From Liolophura sinensis (taxonomy: Eukaryota > Mollusca > Polyplacophora > Chitonida > Chitonidae), in assembly GCF_032854445.1 (NCBI RefSeq), contig NC_088300.1, forward strand, positions 67,306,984-67,370,983: a stretch of DNA of 64,000 nucleotides. Reading direction: 5' to 3'. Positions 12,601-23,000 of the stretch are shown piece after piece. Under the pieces are notes generated by a model. That model searched no databases. It was not told where the DNA came from and saw only the letters and a list, made by a program, of their open reading frames with translations. Made by a program: the position numbers and the translations under genes. How positions within the stretch are numbered: the stretch's first letter is position 1; every line of letters starts with the position of its first letter.

Positions 12601-13600
12601 TTTCCACTGACAACCGGAGAGGTTTCCAGCATGAGCTGGATATGAACTCACAGCGACTGCATTGGTGAGAGGCTTCTGGGTCATTACGCTGCGCTAGGGC
12701 GCTAACCAACTGAGCAACGGAGACCCCCCCATAATTTTTAGTAGTTGAGTTAATTGCCAATACTCAAGAGCTTACAAATTGGTCTAGACACACAACACTG
12801 CTTTTAAAACACCAGTATGGGATAAATGGTTTGCAGAAATGTGCATTGCAAACATTACGCAAAACTTAAAAAAAATATAACAATTTTTCAGTCATATTAT
12901 GACGAGGAGTCATTAGGTGTGTGTACAGATGCTGTGTCTTCCTGGGGCAGGGCGAGTTCATGCTGCCAAAGTTCATGTTGCCCCACTGAAGTATCATGCC
13001 AATGACACCAGACATGAAACCCCACCCAGTCATATCATATTAGTTTCTGCATTTTATAAAGATGTGTGCAATTTATCAAAAACACGTACATGATGCAATC
13101 TGATTTTTGCCCGAATTAAAACACAGTCTGGTCAACTCACCTGTGAGCCTCCATCTTTCTGGTTTAGCTAGCCCAAGCAATCGTCTGACATCCGATAACT
13201 TGGGTGCTGCCCCTTTACGCACTGTAGCCTGGGCTGCTTTTGAGGGGACATTCGTGGGCGCAGTTTTTGTGGAGTAACGGCAGTTTAGTTTTTGGAGGTG
13301 TCGCTTGTCAACATTTCTTCTAAAAAATACTGCAACTGTTTTGACGTTAACACCATGACAGCTGCTATAATATCGACAAATTGCAGTCCTTATTACACCA
13401 CGTGTTTTGCAACACTGAGATCTTGCAATTAAATGACTCTGCATCTTGACCGAGGTAGAAATCGACCGATAGTTTACAGAGGGACAGGAGAGATGCTGTC
13501 TGCCCGGCATGACGCTTGTCCCCAGGCGAGATGTCCAGCCTGACCTCTCCGTACTCTTCCTCGCCCAACTCCGACAACATAATCCTAGCCATGACATCAT
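588..13600 (-). CDS. ABCB10: ABCB10-like mitochondrial ABC transporter gene, 9 exons, 3' end outside window
   Basis: Half-size ABC exporter of the mitochondrial inner membrane. In vertebrates ABCB10 supports haem synthesis and redox balance and is linked to biliverdin export. Nine exons with matching phases give 556 residues: an Arg/Ser-rich, acid-poor leader (about residues 1-110) typical of a matrix-targeting sequence, a six-helix transmembrane domain (about 140-445), then the start of the nucleotide-binding domain with Tyr482 as A-loop, Walker [10 protein letters not shown] at 508-516 and a Q-loop Gln at 556. The motifs [18 protein letters not shown] and AEERIGN are hallmarks of the ABCB8/ABCB10 group; TGLSGN with [10 protein letters not shown] favours ABCB10. 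The ABC signature, Walker B and H-loop must lie left of position 1. Introns hold many SINEs, a 66-bp and a 143-bp array. Family assignment is from remembered motifs, not a search. Confidence 0.93.
909..1115 (-). CDS. ABCB10: ABCB10 exon 8: NBD start with Walker A
   Basis: 207 nt, phase 1 to phase 1. Acceptor ...TTTACCCCTTAG|ATCC, donor CAG|GTGAGA. It encodes [19 protein letters not shown] (A-loop Tyr), Walker [10 protein letters not shown] and LRFYDPDQG. An upstream reading to 1149 is open but sits before the acceptor and breaks the phase, so I excluded it. Confidence 0.93.
1198..2058. repeat. 66-bp minisatellite, about 13 copies, open on both strands
   Basis: Tandem units share the core TCATCAGGCAAAGTCAT and are 66 bp long, so both strands stay open: 22-residue repeats read on each strand. 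One copy near 1660 has a 2-bp insertion that breaks the frame. The array lies wholly in ABCB10 intron 7 (1116-2767). Units differ mainly at GAG/GAT and CTTGATGG/GTGAAGG sites, suggesting higher-order duplication. Not a gene. Confidence 0.95.
2395..2488 (+). mobile_element. SINE-A fragment
   Basis: 5'-truncated copy carrying the family 3' end: CTGGCCACTGTTGCATAAG, GAAATATTCT, then CACCAATCAAATAAATAAAT. Confidence 0.85.
2768..2863 (-). CDS. ABCB10: ABCB10 exon 7: transmembrane-to-NBD linker
   Basis: 96 nt, phase 1 to phase 1, donor ATG|GTAAGC. It encodes [20 protein letters not shown] then [12 protein letters not shown] found it by frame and phase: it has no internal ATG and is short. Confidence 0.9.
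3478..3613 (-). CDS. ABCB10: ABCB10 exon 6: transmembrane helices 5-6
   Basis: 136 nt, phase 0 to phase 1, acceptor ...TATTTACAG| and donor CAG|GTAGGT. It encodes [20 protein letters not shown] and [20 protein letters not shown]. Confidence 0.92.
4950..5207 (+). mobile_element. SINE-A copy, tail duplicated
   Basis: Body and 3' end of the family, starting inside the head (GTGAGTTCAAGTCCAGCTCA). The tail CACCAAT(C/G)AAA occurs twice, at about 5137 and 5178, suggesting a short tandem duplication or a second partial copy. Confidence 0.85.
5218..5430. repeat. Irregular direct repeats with AAAGCTTAACCTT core
   Basis: The core AAAGCTTAACCTT followed by CATCC-like text recurs three times, with a fourth weaker copy, at roughly 60-85 bp spacing and separated by poly-A. 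It lies in ABCB10 intron 5. Confidence 0.6.
5519..5680 (-). mobile_element. SINE-A copy, truncated head
   Basis: Reads tail first on the plus strand: ATTTATTTGATTGATGTTTT, CGCCGTACTCAAGAATATTT, GACGGCGGCCAGCATTATGG, ending in the GGCAGACCTTCCCA region. Confidence 0.9.
5744..5890 (-). CDS. ABCB10: ABCB10 exon 5: AEERIGN coupling helix
   Basis: 147 nt, phase 0 to phase 0, donor TCT|GTAAGT. It encodes [19 protein letters not shown] and ends RGLFFGS. The AEERIGN-VRAF motif is diagnostic of ABC exporters of the B subfamily. Confidence 0.93.
6103..6262 (+). mobile_element. SINE-A copy, truncated head
   Basis: Starts at GTGGGAAGGTCTGTCAGCAA and ends with CACCAATCAAATAAATAAAT; in ABCB10 intron 4. 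Confidence 0.9.
6515..6795. repeat. Degenerate dispersed repeat (type D)
   Basis: Contains GGGTGAAAGAAACCAGAGTG and the AACCTCCAAGC type motif seen again near 28150, 33850 and 35160. Boundaries are poorly defined and the copy is old; the related block at 7170-7385 may be another. Confidence 0.4.
6852..6986 (-). CDS. ABCB10: ABCB10 exon 4: transmembrane helices 3-4
   Basis: 135 nt, phase 0 to phase 0, donor |GTAAGTTAA. It encodes [20 protein letters not shown] followed by [20 protein letters not shown], equivalent to the VSPNL...GRYLRKLT stretch of vertebrate ABCB10. Confidence 0.92.
7555..7757 (-). CDS. ABCB10: ABCB10 exon 3: [10 protein letters not shown] segment
   Basis: 203 nt, phase 1 to phase 0, donor |GTAAGAATG. 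It encodes [19 protein letters not shown] and [18 protein letters not shown], the intracellular coupling loop conserved in ABCB half transporters. Confidence 0.94.
8310..8513 (-). CDS. ABCB10: ABCB10 exon 2: transmembrane helices 1-2
   Basis: Acceptor ...TTCATCAG| and donor |GTAAGAATT bound 204 nt, phase 1 to phase 1. It encodes [17 protein letters not shown] (helix 1), the loop KVIDILQE and a second hydrophobic run [19 protein letters not shown] ending in QVSG, matching the ABCB10 pattern. Confidence 0.92.
8729..8922 (-). mobile_element. SINE-A copy, truncated head
   Basis: Minus-strand copy: ATTTATTTATTTGATTGGTG tail, GGCGGCCAGCATTATGGTGG body, head lost after GAACTCACAGCGACC. In ABCB10 intron 1. 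Confidence 0.9.
9305..10640. repeat. 143-bp tandem array, about 10 copies, with G-runs
   Basis: Units share CATCATACTTGGTACATTAT, then GTCATGCATATAATTCC and a G-run of 5 to more than 20 bases that varies between copies. Regular spacing is about 143 bp; copies 1 and 2 are longer because of their G-runs, and the last copies are diverged. It is within ABCB10 intron 1 and not coding. Confidence 0.95.
11655..11998 (-). mobile_element. SINE-C, near full length
   Basis: On the minus strand the tRNA-like head is followed by GGTACTTGCTACTGGCGCGC and the 3' end GTTAAACCCCAAGCACACA. The A-box-like GATCCAATGGTTAGG and B-box-like region GAGCTCAAACC are recognisable. Confidence 0.85.
12105..12295 (+). mobile_element. 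SINE-C 5' part
   Basis: Head with A-box-like TGGCCTAATGGTAAGAG and B-box-like GGGATCAAAC, then the family body up to GCCCGGTGTCAATACTGA; the 3' end is missing. It resembles a tRNA gene but continues directly into SINE body. Confidence 0.8.
12460..12726 (-). mobile_element. SINE-A, near full length with tRNA-like head
   Basis: Runs from the ATTTATTTATTTGATTGGTG tail to the head GTTGGTTAGCGCCCTAGCGC on the minus strand. The head has an A box, and the B-box-like GTGAGTTCATATCCAGCTCA follows. This is one of the most complete copies. Confidence 0.93.
12870..13045 (-). mobile_element. SINE-C 3' fragment
   Basis: Contains CAATTTTTCAGTCATATTAT and GACGAGGAGTCATTAGGTGT, matching the 3' half of the 11655-11998 copy. 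It ends about 100 bp before the ABCB10 exon 1 donor. Confidence 0.75.
13141..13600 (-). CDS. ABCB10: ABCB10 exon 1: start codon and mitochondrial leader
   Basis: The open frame begins with two adjacent ATGs (13600 and 13597); I chose the first. It encodes residues 1-153 and ends ...KPERWRLT just before a consensus donor (CAG|GTGAGT), phase 1. The leader is rich in Arg, Ser and Cys with almost no acidic residues, as expected for mitochondrial import. ARRLLGL-like text ([16 protein letters not shown]) matches the pre-transmembrane segment of ABCB10. Confidence 0.88.
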
Positions 13601-14213
13601 GCCACTCGAGTTTCTATCTCACCGTCTGCAACACTATCGGGTTTTAATTTCACCCATCGAGTACTCCGTCTCGTCCTCCCAAAAGCTTACAGCACATGTA
13701 CATGCCTCTCTGATCAGAGCACGCTGACTTTATGTAACTTCTGATACCGACTGACGAAAACTTCTCCCTGTTCAACAACCGGTAACTCTCCGATAATGGA
13801 TGATATTCCGGCACATAGTTATCTCCACTTGACCTGTTAAGGTTGCTCGGTACACAACATCTTGAAACGCAAAGATTAAAAAAAAAATTGTCAAATTATA
13901 GCTTTTATCATAGCAACAAATAATATGGAATAAGGAATGGGAGTCACTGAAGTAATTTTTGTCTAATCAGCATTTGAACTGCCTTCGCATAGGCAACATA
14001 AATTTGTAATGCCTATGCAAATCACACAGATGTATATGTATAGATTTTCTGTTCACTTGAGCGCTCGGATTTCTTTTAAAATATGCTACAGATAATTGAA
14101 AAAAAAATCATCGTCAGAATGAAAAATATTAAATAAAGGATAGGTGTCACCCAACTAGTTTTTTCCCTCACGTGAGTGCAAAATGTCTTTATATGACGGA
14201 ATGCACACATGTA
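13601..14213. other. ABCB10 5' flank
   Basis: No ORF that I support. Candidate promoter sequence for the minus-strand transporter. Two loosely similar blocks (about 13915-13970 and 14115-14165) may be an old duplication. Confidence 0.5.
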
Positions 14214-14310
14214 GATTTATTTCATTGGTCTTTTACGTCGTAAGCTACCCAAGACTATTTCACTTATTATACAACGGCGGCCAGCTTTATGGTGGGGGGG
14301 GGGGGGGGAG
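14214..14310 (-). mobile_element. SINE-A 3' fragment with G-run
   Basis: TTATTTCATTGGTCTTTTAC through ACAACGGCGGCCAGC and TTATGGTGG, then a run of 13 Gs. A second G-run follows at about 14370. Confidence 0.75.
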
Positions 14311-14412
14311 GAACGAACCTTCCCGCGTACTGTACGACCGGACACAGATGAACGTATAAATTAAGTGGAGGGGGGGGGGGAGGGGGGTACGTCACTTTAG
14401 TGACGCTAAACG

Positions 14413-14420
14413 TGACGTCA
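14413..14420. promoter_or_regulatory. Perfect CRE palindrome
   Basis: TGACGTCA about 0.8 kb upstream of the ABCB10 start codon. TGACG half-sites occur at 14400 as well. Functional use is inference. Confidence 0.35.
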
Positions 14421-15733
14421 TATATTGATATACATCATGTACGTTCATCTAGGGTTCGAGCCGTTTTTTTTTATAGTGAAGCTATGACCGAAGCTGGGGT
14501 TTTCGGTTGGAATGTCCAGCTTAGCTTTGGGCTACGTCGATCATAGATATAACAGGACACTGATGCGCAAATATCAGCGCAGAAGAAACCTTTCGAACAG
14601 CAGATTCTGCATATGGTTTCACAATACACCACTTTTGTGAACAAAAATGCATCTGTTCCGTTCAATTAACTGCGGTACGCACCACTTCAGTGCTGGGATA
14701 TCCTTTTATTTACTTCTATGGCTATCTCCAGTCAGTTTGTGGTCAAATGTACAGGTGTTGACGTATGGCACAATCAGATCGCATGTTTATTCTAGCCCTT
14801 TTCCTATTAATGTTGAAAATGTATGTCAACATTTGTCTTGTATATATTTATTCAAGAATGCTTCACTCTTCTTTTGATATGATTGTTCGATGCTAATTAA
14901 TGGAGGAAAAGAGGGGGCACAGATCTAAATTTGCCCTTTAACGGGACCGGCATACGGGCGGATTCTTCTCTTGCAACAGGCGGTGAAGCGACTTTGAATT
15001 AGGAATTCTAATATCTAGTATTTATAAATGAAAAATATAAATTGTTGCGCAACATAATATTTTGCTTGTTTTATGTGTGCATGGATGGTTAACTCACTGT
15101 GACGTTGCGCCTCGGAGCTCTGCCGAGCTTTCACTTTCGTAAATTGTATGGAGCATATATTATGATATATAGACAAAGTTTTTCCAATCTAATTAAAATC
15201 AGATCATACAAGTATAGCAAGGGCGCAGACTACACTAAGTAGAATGAATACTTGAATTTCCCATTTTATAATATGAAAAACATAGCCTACAGTAAATAAA
15301 AGTCCGTGGCACTGGTAGACCTGAGTTCGGTATTTTGCGAGCATCCGGTAATACATCAACAACAACAGTTCTGACCCGTCTTGCTCGCTTCTCCTGTGGT
15401 CCAAGAATGTCGGGTAAATACTCCTTGTTGTCTCTTCCATCAGATAAATCATTGTTTGTATGGAAATGATATTAATATAACTTAATTTTGTGTTGGACAT
15501 ATTTATATATTTGGCTGTTTTACATGTTATTGCGCAATTCACTAAAATGGGTCAGTTTTCATTCAGTTTAGGAACTGTCTTTAGAAAAAGTCAGCGTCAA
15601 CTTTTGTTAGATATAGGCCTAACACAGAAAAGATTAATTAATCAGAATGGTTTTGATATAGATATAGCAATGGCGTAAGGGTAAAAGCAATAAATATATT
15701 TACAGGAGCACGTTGACATATAAACATTCCACA

Positions 15734-15903
15734 AATAGATGGCTTGCAAAGGCAGCCATCTTTGAGGTAAGTTGGTGTGTAGTGCCCATTGTATGCCATT
15801 ATCAGCCAAGGGCCTCTGTCCAGCTGATGACACCTCTAACAGTAGACACCCAGTGGGCAATACACAAACTTACCTCAAAGATGGCTGCCATTGCCATCTA
15901 TTA
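15734..15903. mobile_element. Foldback MITE-like element
   Basis: The ends are inverted repeats: AATAGATGGC...GGCAGCCATCTTTGAGGTAA on the left and TTACCTCAAAGATGGCTGCC...GCCATCTATT on the right, about 60 bp each with a short centre. Confidence 0.85.
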
Positions 15904-17249
15904 TTAAATTCTGATTAAATGTGGATCAGAGTATGTATTGTCAATGTATGATAATGTATCCATGGTGTATGTGTTAACAATTAAGATGCTTGAAAGTACA
16001 CAATTAAACTACCTGTAGTACAAAACTATCTAATTAGGTCTGGCTTGATTAACATAGATTGACAAAAAGTCCAATCGGCATTTCAAGGGTCTTGGGTGTT
16101 CGCGCATATTTGGCCAAGAGAAGGTGGGGGCTCTTGCAAACTACTGCAGTGAAAAGATGGGATTGTATGTTACATGTAAACGGCGCCACCAAGTCAACAG
16201 ACAGATTTGTATTCAATCAAGCAACTACCATAAAATAACATCTTTTATCTACGTTGGTTTGCGAGATCCCCCACCTGTCTCGTGGATATCTGTGTGAACT
16301 TGTGAGGCCCCTGAAAAGCTGATTGAACTTATTAGGACTCTTGCAACGTCAGGTTCACTGCATACCCTCAACCAGAGAAATACAGTGTTATTAGGCAGAG
16401 GTCATCTGGTAGAATATCCAACAGGAATGGACATTAGAACAATTCCCTAAGTAATGTGATTGTCTTCAATTTTGTTATTATTATACATTAGACACAAACG
16501 TTCATTTAGGGGAGAAACATTTTATAGTTGGTTGCCATACAAATCAGGTATTTTATCAAAGTTAATAATTTCAGTTTAAATACAAATCTACAGCCAATCC
16601 TACAAAGCAGATTTTGAAATAAGTCAAAATTTAAAATTTCAATATGTTGCATTGTTTTTGGTATAAAAAGTTGGTTATTGGATAAATTTTTTTGGCTGAA
16701 AGATGAGACACCAACTTGGAGTCTGTTGAGCATTTAGGGGATTTCAAACCGGGAAAACTTTAAAATTTATATCCAAATGGGTTCTTAAAGAGTAAATTTT
16801 TTTCTGCATGCAGAACACTCCAAACAGTGCGATGTTATTATGAGTCTATTGGTGTCAAGAGTTAGCAGAGGCCCAGTTATGGAGACATGAAAAAATGTGA
16901 AGAAATTTCCGAAAGTAGTTTCATCCAAGTGCCAGAATGTGTAACAAAGTAGACCGTGTTGTGGTCAAATGTTAGCTTCCTTTTGTGATTGTTTTGTTGG
17001 GATTTATAGGTAGTTAATAAAAATAGTAATCATGTTTGATGTCGTGCTTTCATTTATTATCCTTTCAATTTTATGTTGCAAATGGGCTCTTAATTACATC
17101 TGCCACATGATTAACATTTGGATATAAAACCATCAGGTTCAAAGGTTCAAAGTTTAGCTAGTTGTGAGTGTGTTTTTTTTATTTTCCTGTTGCTCAAGCC
17201 TTTGGTGTGCACTGTTGGACCCCGCAGTTATTCTGTTCAGTAGGCGATT

Positions 17250-17525
17250 TTCTTTTCTTGTGGATAGGGGAAGAAGGTCAGCCAACAGTTTTTTGATTCA
17301 ATATGTTCATGCGCCTCTTTTCTTGTGAAAAGGGGAAAAGGGTCAGAGAGTCAACCGACAGCTCATTGGTTCAATATGTTCATGTGCCTCTTTTCTTGTG
17401 AAAAGAGGAAAAGGGTCAGAGGGTCAACCGACAGCTCATTGGTTCAATATGTTCATGTGCCTCTTTTCTTGTGAAAAGGGTCAGAGAGTCAACCGACAGC
17501 TCATTGGTTCAATATGTTCATGTGC
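17250..17525. repeat. About 70-bp tandem repeat, 4 copies
   Basis: Units share CTCTTTTCTTGTGAAAAG, GTCAACCGACAGCTCATTGG and TTCAATATGTTCATGTGC. The first copy is diverged and the last has lost part of the purine stretch. Confidence 0.9.
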
Positions 17526-18130
17526 AGCCGGGTAATCTAATACGTCACTATGCTAAAAATAGAAAAAGCACATGGCCACACATCAGTGGGTTTTCCAGAC
17601 AAACTGATGACGGTAACAATCATTGATAACTACTTATATCGACCGGTAATGACTGGGATGCCTGGAATGGCAGTGTGACATTAATCAGATAAGGTTTATT
17701 GCTTCTTTTTCATTGTTTGTATGGGAAGTGGAGAGTATACATCATTGACTCGGTTAGTGAGAATTTATATCTTGGTATTAAAGGCTGTATGTGAAGGTGC
17801 TGTTGAATTCTGAAACTGAATGTTGAATGCCATCTCGGGCCTGTAGGAACAAATACATGTTTTGTACCAATTTTTTACACGTCATTTCGAATGGGCCATG
17901 TTGTTCGCCATGATAACTCTCAAAAACGTACAAAGACTAGAACATCTATACTGACGAACTGAGATCAAAATAAACTGTGAACTAATTTTGAAATGAATCA
18001 CCTAACAGTTGGTTTCATCCATTGAGGGAAAATAAGGGCTTTAAATGTATACACAAACTGTGATGAATTTGGACGTGGTGGGTTAGAAAAGTGGAAGTTC
18101 ATTCATCTTTAGTTTGATAAATCTTCAACA

Positions 18131-18478
18131 TGCCAGTAAAAGTGAAAAGAAAAAGTAGATACCTTAACCATCTTTCAAAAGTAATCCAGCCGTTTAAGTT
18201 TGAATCAGACAACACAAATCAACGTCTGCCATGTTTGGATTTTTTTTTTTTTTCTTCGGGCAGGGAGATGGGCTGCGAAAAATTTATCCCACCCAACATT
18301 CTGTGACAGGGCATGCAATTCTCAAAGAGAATGTTGCATAAGATAAAATTTTCATGGCCCATCACCTTGCCCAAAGTTGAAAAAAAATTCCATTCATGGA
18401 GGACGTTGATTTGAGTTGTCCGATTCAAAAGTTTAAACGGCTGGATCACTGTTAAAAGATGGTTTACCACTACTGGCT
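18131..18478. mobile_element. Foldback MITE-like element, about 350 bp
   Basis: Terminal inverted repeats of about 70-90 bp: GCCAGTA...CCATCTTTCAAAAGTAATCC and ATCCAGCCGTTTAAGTTTGA on the left pair with AAACGGCTGGATCACTGTTA and ...TACTGGC on the right. Confidence 0.85.
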
Positions 18479-19247
18479 TTAACACATTACCTTTCGGGCA
18501 TTTTAGGGAATCGGTGGCTAGCAAAAATAAAGTAGGGTTAGAGCCGGGGTTTTTTTTTAGTGAAATTAGCCGCGTGGAAGTCTATATGACTGAAACTGGG
18601 CATTACAGTTGGAACGTCCAGCTTAGCTTTGGGCTATGTCCCCCCCCCCAACATCATACCCAATATGAAAAGTTCCTGAACTGTTTAAAAAAAAAAAATT
18701 TGTTCATGTCATCAGTAACAAGTAATCGTGTAATTCTCTGAACAAAGATAAACTATATATACTTTTTTGTGTGTGGTGCATTTTTCTGTCAGGAAGGGCC
18801 TTAAAAATTGGGGAAGGGCCAATTGATTTGCAAGTCAATTGGCCCTGCTGGCCTTTTGATTTGTGGGGCATATTTTTACCCCTGTATAGTGATATTTATG
18901 TCGCCCTGAATCCCCAGAACTGTTTGATTTTATTCACCTTGTATTAAAACTTGGAGTAACTGCATACTTTGTGATCCTAGATTTGATCTAGATTCTGGTG
19001 GATTTGCGCAAAGCAAACCTACGGGAATCCGTTTAGATTCTGGTAAAGACGTACGAAATTAACGTCCTGTTATACAAATGAAAAAATTGTTTGGTACAAC
19101 GTTAAAGCACTCAATCACTCACTCGGCCATCCCCCCCCCAAAAAAAGATTGTTGTGCTCCTTTGTGAAAGTGTTTTTTACCATATTCATACTTGGTGACA
19201 TCAAAAAGTAATATTAGTACTATATAATATATATATAGTACAATAGA

Positions 19248-19540
19248 GCGGCCCTGATAGCATAGTTGGTAGAGCGCCCGCTTATGGAGCAGTAGATCCA
19301 TGGTCAGCCCTGGGTTGAGTCACACTTCAGACCTTAAAAGAGGAAGTTGTAACTTCTTCGCATGGCGTTCACCATGGAGGGGATAGTGCAACGACTGGTT
19401 GACCCGTATCAATATAATGGCTCCAGTGGGGCAGCTTACTTGCCTGTGGTAAGGCGTCTTAGTGAAGCAGCACTAGATAAAAGAGTGGTGGAAATCCGTT
19501 GTGCAACAAGTAGGTACATCACATGCACTCTAAGGATTTG
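19248..19540 (+). mobile_element. SINE-B copy, 3' end replaced
   Basis: Head GATAGCATAGTTGGTAGAGC with an A box, then AGGAAGTTGTAACTTCTTCG and GACTGGTTGACCCGTATCAA. The usual GTTAAACCCCAAGC tail is absent. An apparent 78-codon ORF here is SINE sequence. Confidence 0.88.
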
Positions 19541-19969
19541 TTTGGTTTTTTTTTATTCTTGCTTACACATATGTTTTTTCTTACTGTTGCAAGGCTAAAG
19601 AATTATTAATCTGTTGCTGGGTTCTTGAATACCGACAGAATACTCTGGCCCTTTGTGGGTGGACATCGAGACCTAAGAATTGTGCTGAAAGACAGCTGGT
19701 CATTAGTTACAAAAAAAAAATGTAGTTAGAAGAACAACAATGGACCCATTTCACAGCCCTTGGGCTCTATTTTTTTTATATTGGATTTAAAGATGTTGAT
19801 ATTTTAGAAATGATACATCTAAACCAGACCCTCTGTATGACACGGGAAACTCGCCAGTTTATACTGAAAATGATATAGTTAGGGGTATGAGATCTGAATA
19901 AATCAGTGCATATGGGTTTTCTTAACAGTATTTCTAATCATATATCTTCAATCTGTCTTTTTATTTTAG

Positions 19970-20050
19970 ATTGGGTTGTGATATACTCAGGTGGAACAGT
20001 GACATCCACAATTCAGGAGAAATGCAACCTGAGAAATATCACCTGGTTGA
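19970..20050 (+). CDS. Death-domain gene, candidate exon a
   Basis: Strong polypyrimidine tract and acceptor (CTTTTTATTTTAG|) and donor (TTGA|GTAAGTG). 81 nt, phase 1 to phase 1; only that frame is open and it fits the next exon. It encodes WVVIYSGGTVTST, CNLRNITWL. No homology recognised, so it is less certain than the later exons. Confidence 0.6.
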
Positions 20051-23000
20051 GTAAGTGTTGGAACATATACTGAATGATCTGCACCAGGAAGTAATCTGCC
20101 AGCTGTGAATACATATAGTATGGTCTTCAGTGGTGTCGAAATGAGAGGATTTAGTATTTTCCTCAACACAGATATCCTCTCCAGCTTGCGTCTTCACGTA
20201 AGATCGGTCCAGTAAAATAAATGTGCATTTTCTTTTATATCAAAGTTTGATTACCGTGTCGGTGTTCTTAGTATTTGATTTGTTTATTTATTTTATATAT
20301 ACACAGCTGTGGTCAGGGTGATGGGAGGAAACTTCTTCTCTTTGTTAGGAACGTGTATATGTTTATAACTGAGCCAGCAAGAGCTCTTAGTATTTTCGAG
20401 GCAATCCCAGTCCACATTTGGTTTATGGCATTTAGCACTGAAATTGTTATTAATGACTGTCAGTGTGATACACATGCATGTGCATTCATGAACTTTTTCA
20501 GATGTAGATGAGCCGTGTGCTGAACCCAGTGAGCTGAATTTCACAAAGATCTTGTTTATTGTGAATAAACGTTTCCTTTCTTTCTTGAGAAAACGACAGA
20601 ACCACAGATGGATGAAATTTCTTGACGGTAAACCAAAAATAATATTTTATGCTTATCAGGAGAAGTAAAGATTGTCCAAAGATATGTACATACATGATTA
20701 TATCGGCCAATGACCCTCAGATGTTTGCTGACAGTGTGGCCAACAATGCTGTCAAATAAGTCAGATATAGATTTGACAGTCATGACATTCTGCACATTCA
20801 AGCAGAATGTGTTTGATGATATATTGGGCATGACAAAGAACACACTCATGAGCAGTACTCCCACAAAAATATGAAGATGGAAGAATTTGTGATTTTTAAG
20901 TACCTAATATATTAAATATAATATAAAGTAAAATGTATTATTATATATCTAGTACATTAAAGTAAATATTATATACACGTTGTAATATACCAGAAAAAGA
21001 CTTATATACATGTATTTCTGACATTGAAAGATATCTTCTATGGGTCTTTATACTAACAGACTTATTGAATTCAGTAACTTTTTTGTTTTTTTGTTCTTGA
21101 TATACTTGGATGCTTAATATTACCTGTGGAGTGTTACTTGTGAGACTTATCGTGGGTTTGCATTTGGCAGCTGTTGCTGAAAAGGGAGACTCTGGTAACA
21201 ACCTGAGCAGCACTGCAGAGAACTTGCAAGCTGTTGTCTTTGCTGGCTTATCTGGGGAAGATCTGGAAAATGGAGATGAGCTCTTTCAGGGGTTAGAGAA
21301 GATTCTCTTGGAGCCTGGACAGGATCTGTCCACTTTGCTGATGCAGATATTAGTACGTGGCACAGGTGAGTCATGCGTACAATCAAATCAGATAGAACGA
21401 ATTCTGACTGATTCTTCCATCTTAGTTTTCTTGTGAAGTTTCATAAATTTCTTATCAGAAAAACTTTAGTGTTAGCATAAATGTATCATGTGCTTCTAAA
21501 AGTGCATTTTTATATGTCAAACTTTACGTGAAATACAGTAGTTTGAAACAGGATTCGAATGCAGGCTGTTCCTTTTCACTGCTCAGAAGAAATTTATTAA
21601 TTTATCATAAAAAGACAGGGAAAAGGGTGCTAAAGGTAATGAATATTGAGATCCATTACACTGTTGTGTAATGGTGAGTTGACTTGAGTTTTGGCTGTGA
21701 CTCAGTAGCTCTATTAAACTTTGTGTCATCCTTTTAACATGGACACCCTATATTTTAACCACGACATCCTATATCTTTTAAAAAGGACTATTTATTTAAC
21801 AAGAGACCTGTATGTAAGACAACAAGAAATCCTAAGTGGGCGATGTCACAGCTATTTGTGAATTTGCACTTGTTAGGATATCAAAAGAACAATATCTGAT
21901 GAAAATTATAACCAGCAGAAAATAAATACACATTGCTTTTTGCCTTAAATGGATTTATTTTTGTGAAGCAGATACTTTCTTCAAACAGATAGGCCTAGAG
22001 GACTTACATCTTACAGGAATCATCCTGGAATTTGATTATTTCTGATGTGAATACATGTCTGTTTTCAGGTCAGATATTGAGTAGCAGCCAGGAGCATATG
22101 CCTCAAGATCATAGTATTCCCCCTGGCTATGGCTCTGTCTCTGACTATGTCATGGGCTGTACAAGCGGGCTGGATGCCACGCGCTCTATGAGCTCCTGTG
22201 GGTTAGCAATGGCGCACCCGCAGTCCATGACAGGGCTAGCTGATATACACGCCCCCTCTCACATGACCCCACCACACCAGGCCAGTTGTCCCAATAGTAG
22301 TGAGATGGCTTACATTCCCCTCCCTGTGTCTGAGCTCAGAATCAGTCTGGATGACCAGCACCTCCATCCCCCACAGGGAGGTGCTGTGAGCACTTATCAC
22401 TCAGGGAACGGCTCCTACAGAGGGATGTCTCACCAGCATGGGCAGCATGTGTATGCACAGCCATTTAATATAACCTCAGACAGATCATTAGAAGGTTAGT
22501 GCTGTTTGTACTGAATTTGTCCAATCTGTTTTATATTCATGAAGTAACCGTTACACAAATTTTTGGTTTCCAGGATTTCCTTGCCTATAACTTTATATAG
22601 AAACAATTGTAAGAATTATGTTACTAGGGAGTACCTCATAACATACAAGTAATGGTGGGAAATAATAGAGATTGTCATTACCTGTTCTCTGGTAACTTCT
22701 GAAAGTAATAACAATGTGAAATGTCGTCAGGTAGTGTGTAGAATCTCTTGTACTCTTGTACCTTCATCACATACATTTGACAACCATGTGAAGTGTCTTT
22801 CTACCAGAAATTAACGTCAAAAGTAATAACAAAATGCCTTTATATGATATTTAGAATTACTTGTTCTTTAACATAGCTTCATAATCTGAACATGATGTGA
22901 ATCGTCTGTAACTGAAATTTCCCTGGTTTGTTTGTTTCATTGCAGAGTTCAATCCTGGCTATAGCACTGTGTTATTTTGTCTGCCTCTTTTCATATTTCA

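Larger units (their letters stand above)
13800..19969. other. Upstream region of death-domain gene; 5' exons unresolved
   Basis: Besides the repeats listed, I find no exon that ends in phase 1 with a good donor to join 19970. The real 5' exons are probably short, diverged or non-coding. An open stretch at 16085-16220 and another at 16300-16450 are noted under findings. Confidence 0.5.

Noticed and set aside
15541-15678. ORF beginning MGQFSFSLG followed by a GTAAGG donor, possible first exon of the death-domain gene
   Set aside because: Its donor leaves phase 2, which does not fit any acceptor used downstream; no homology seen.
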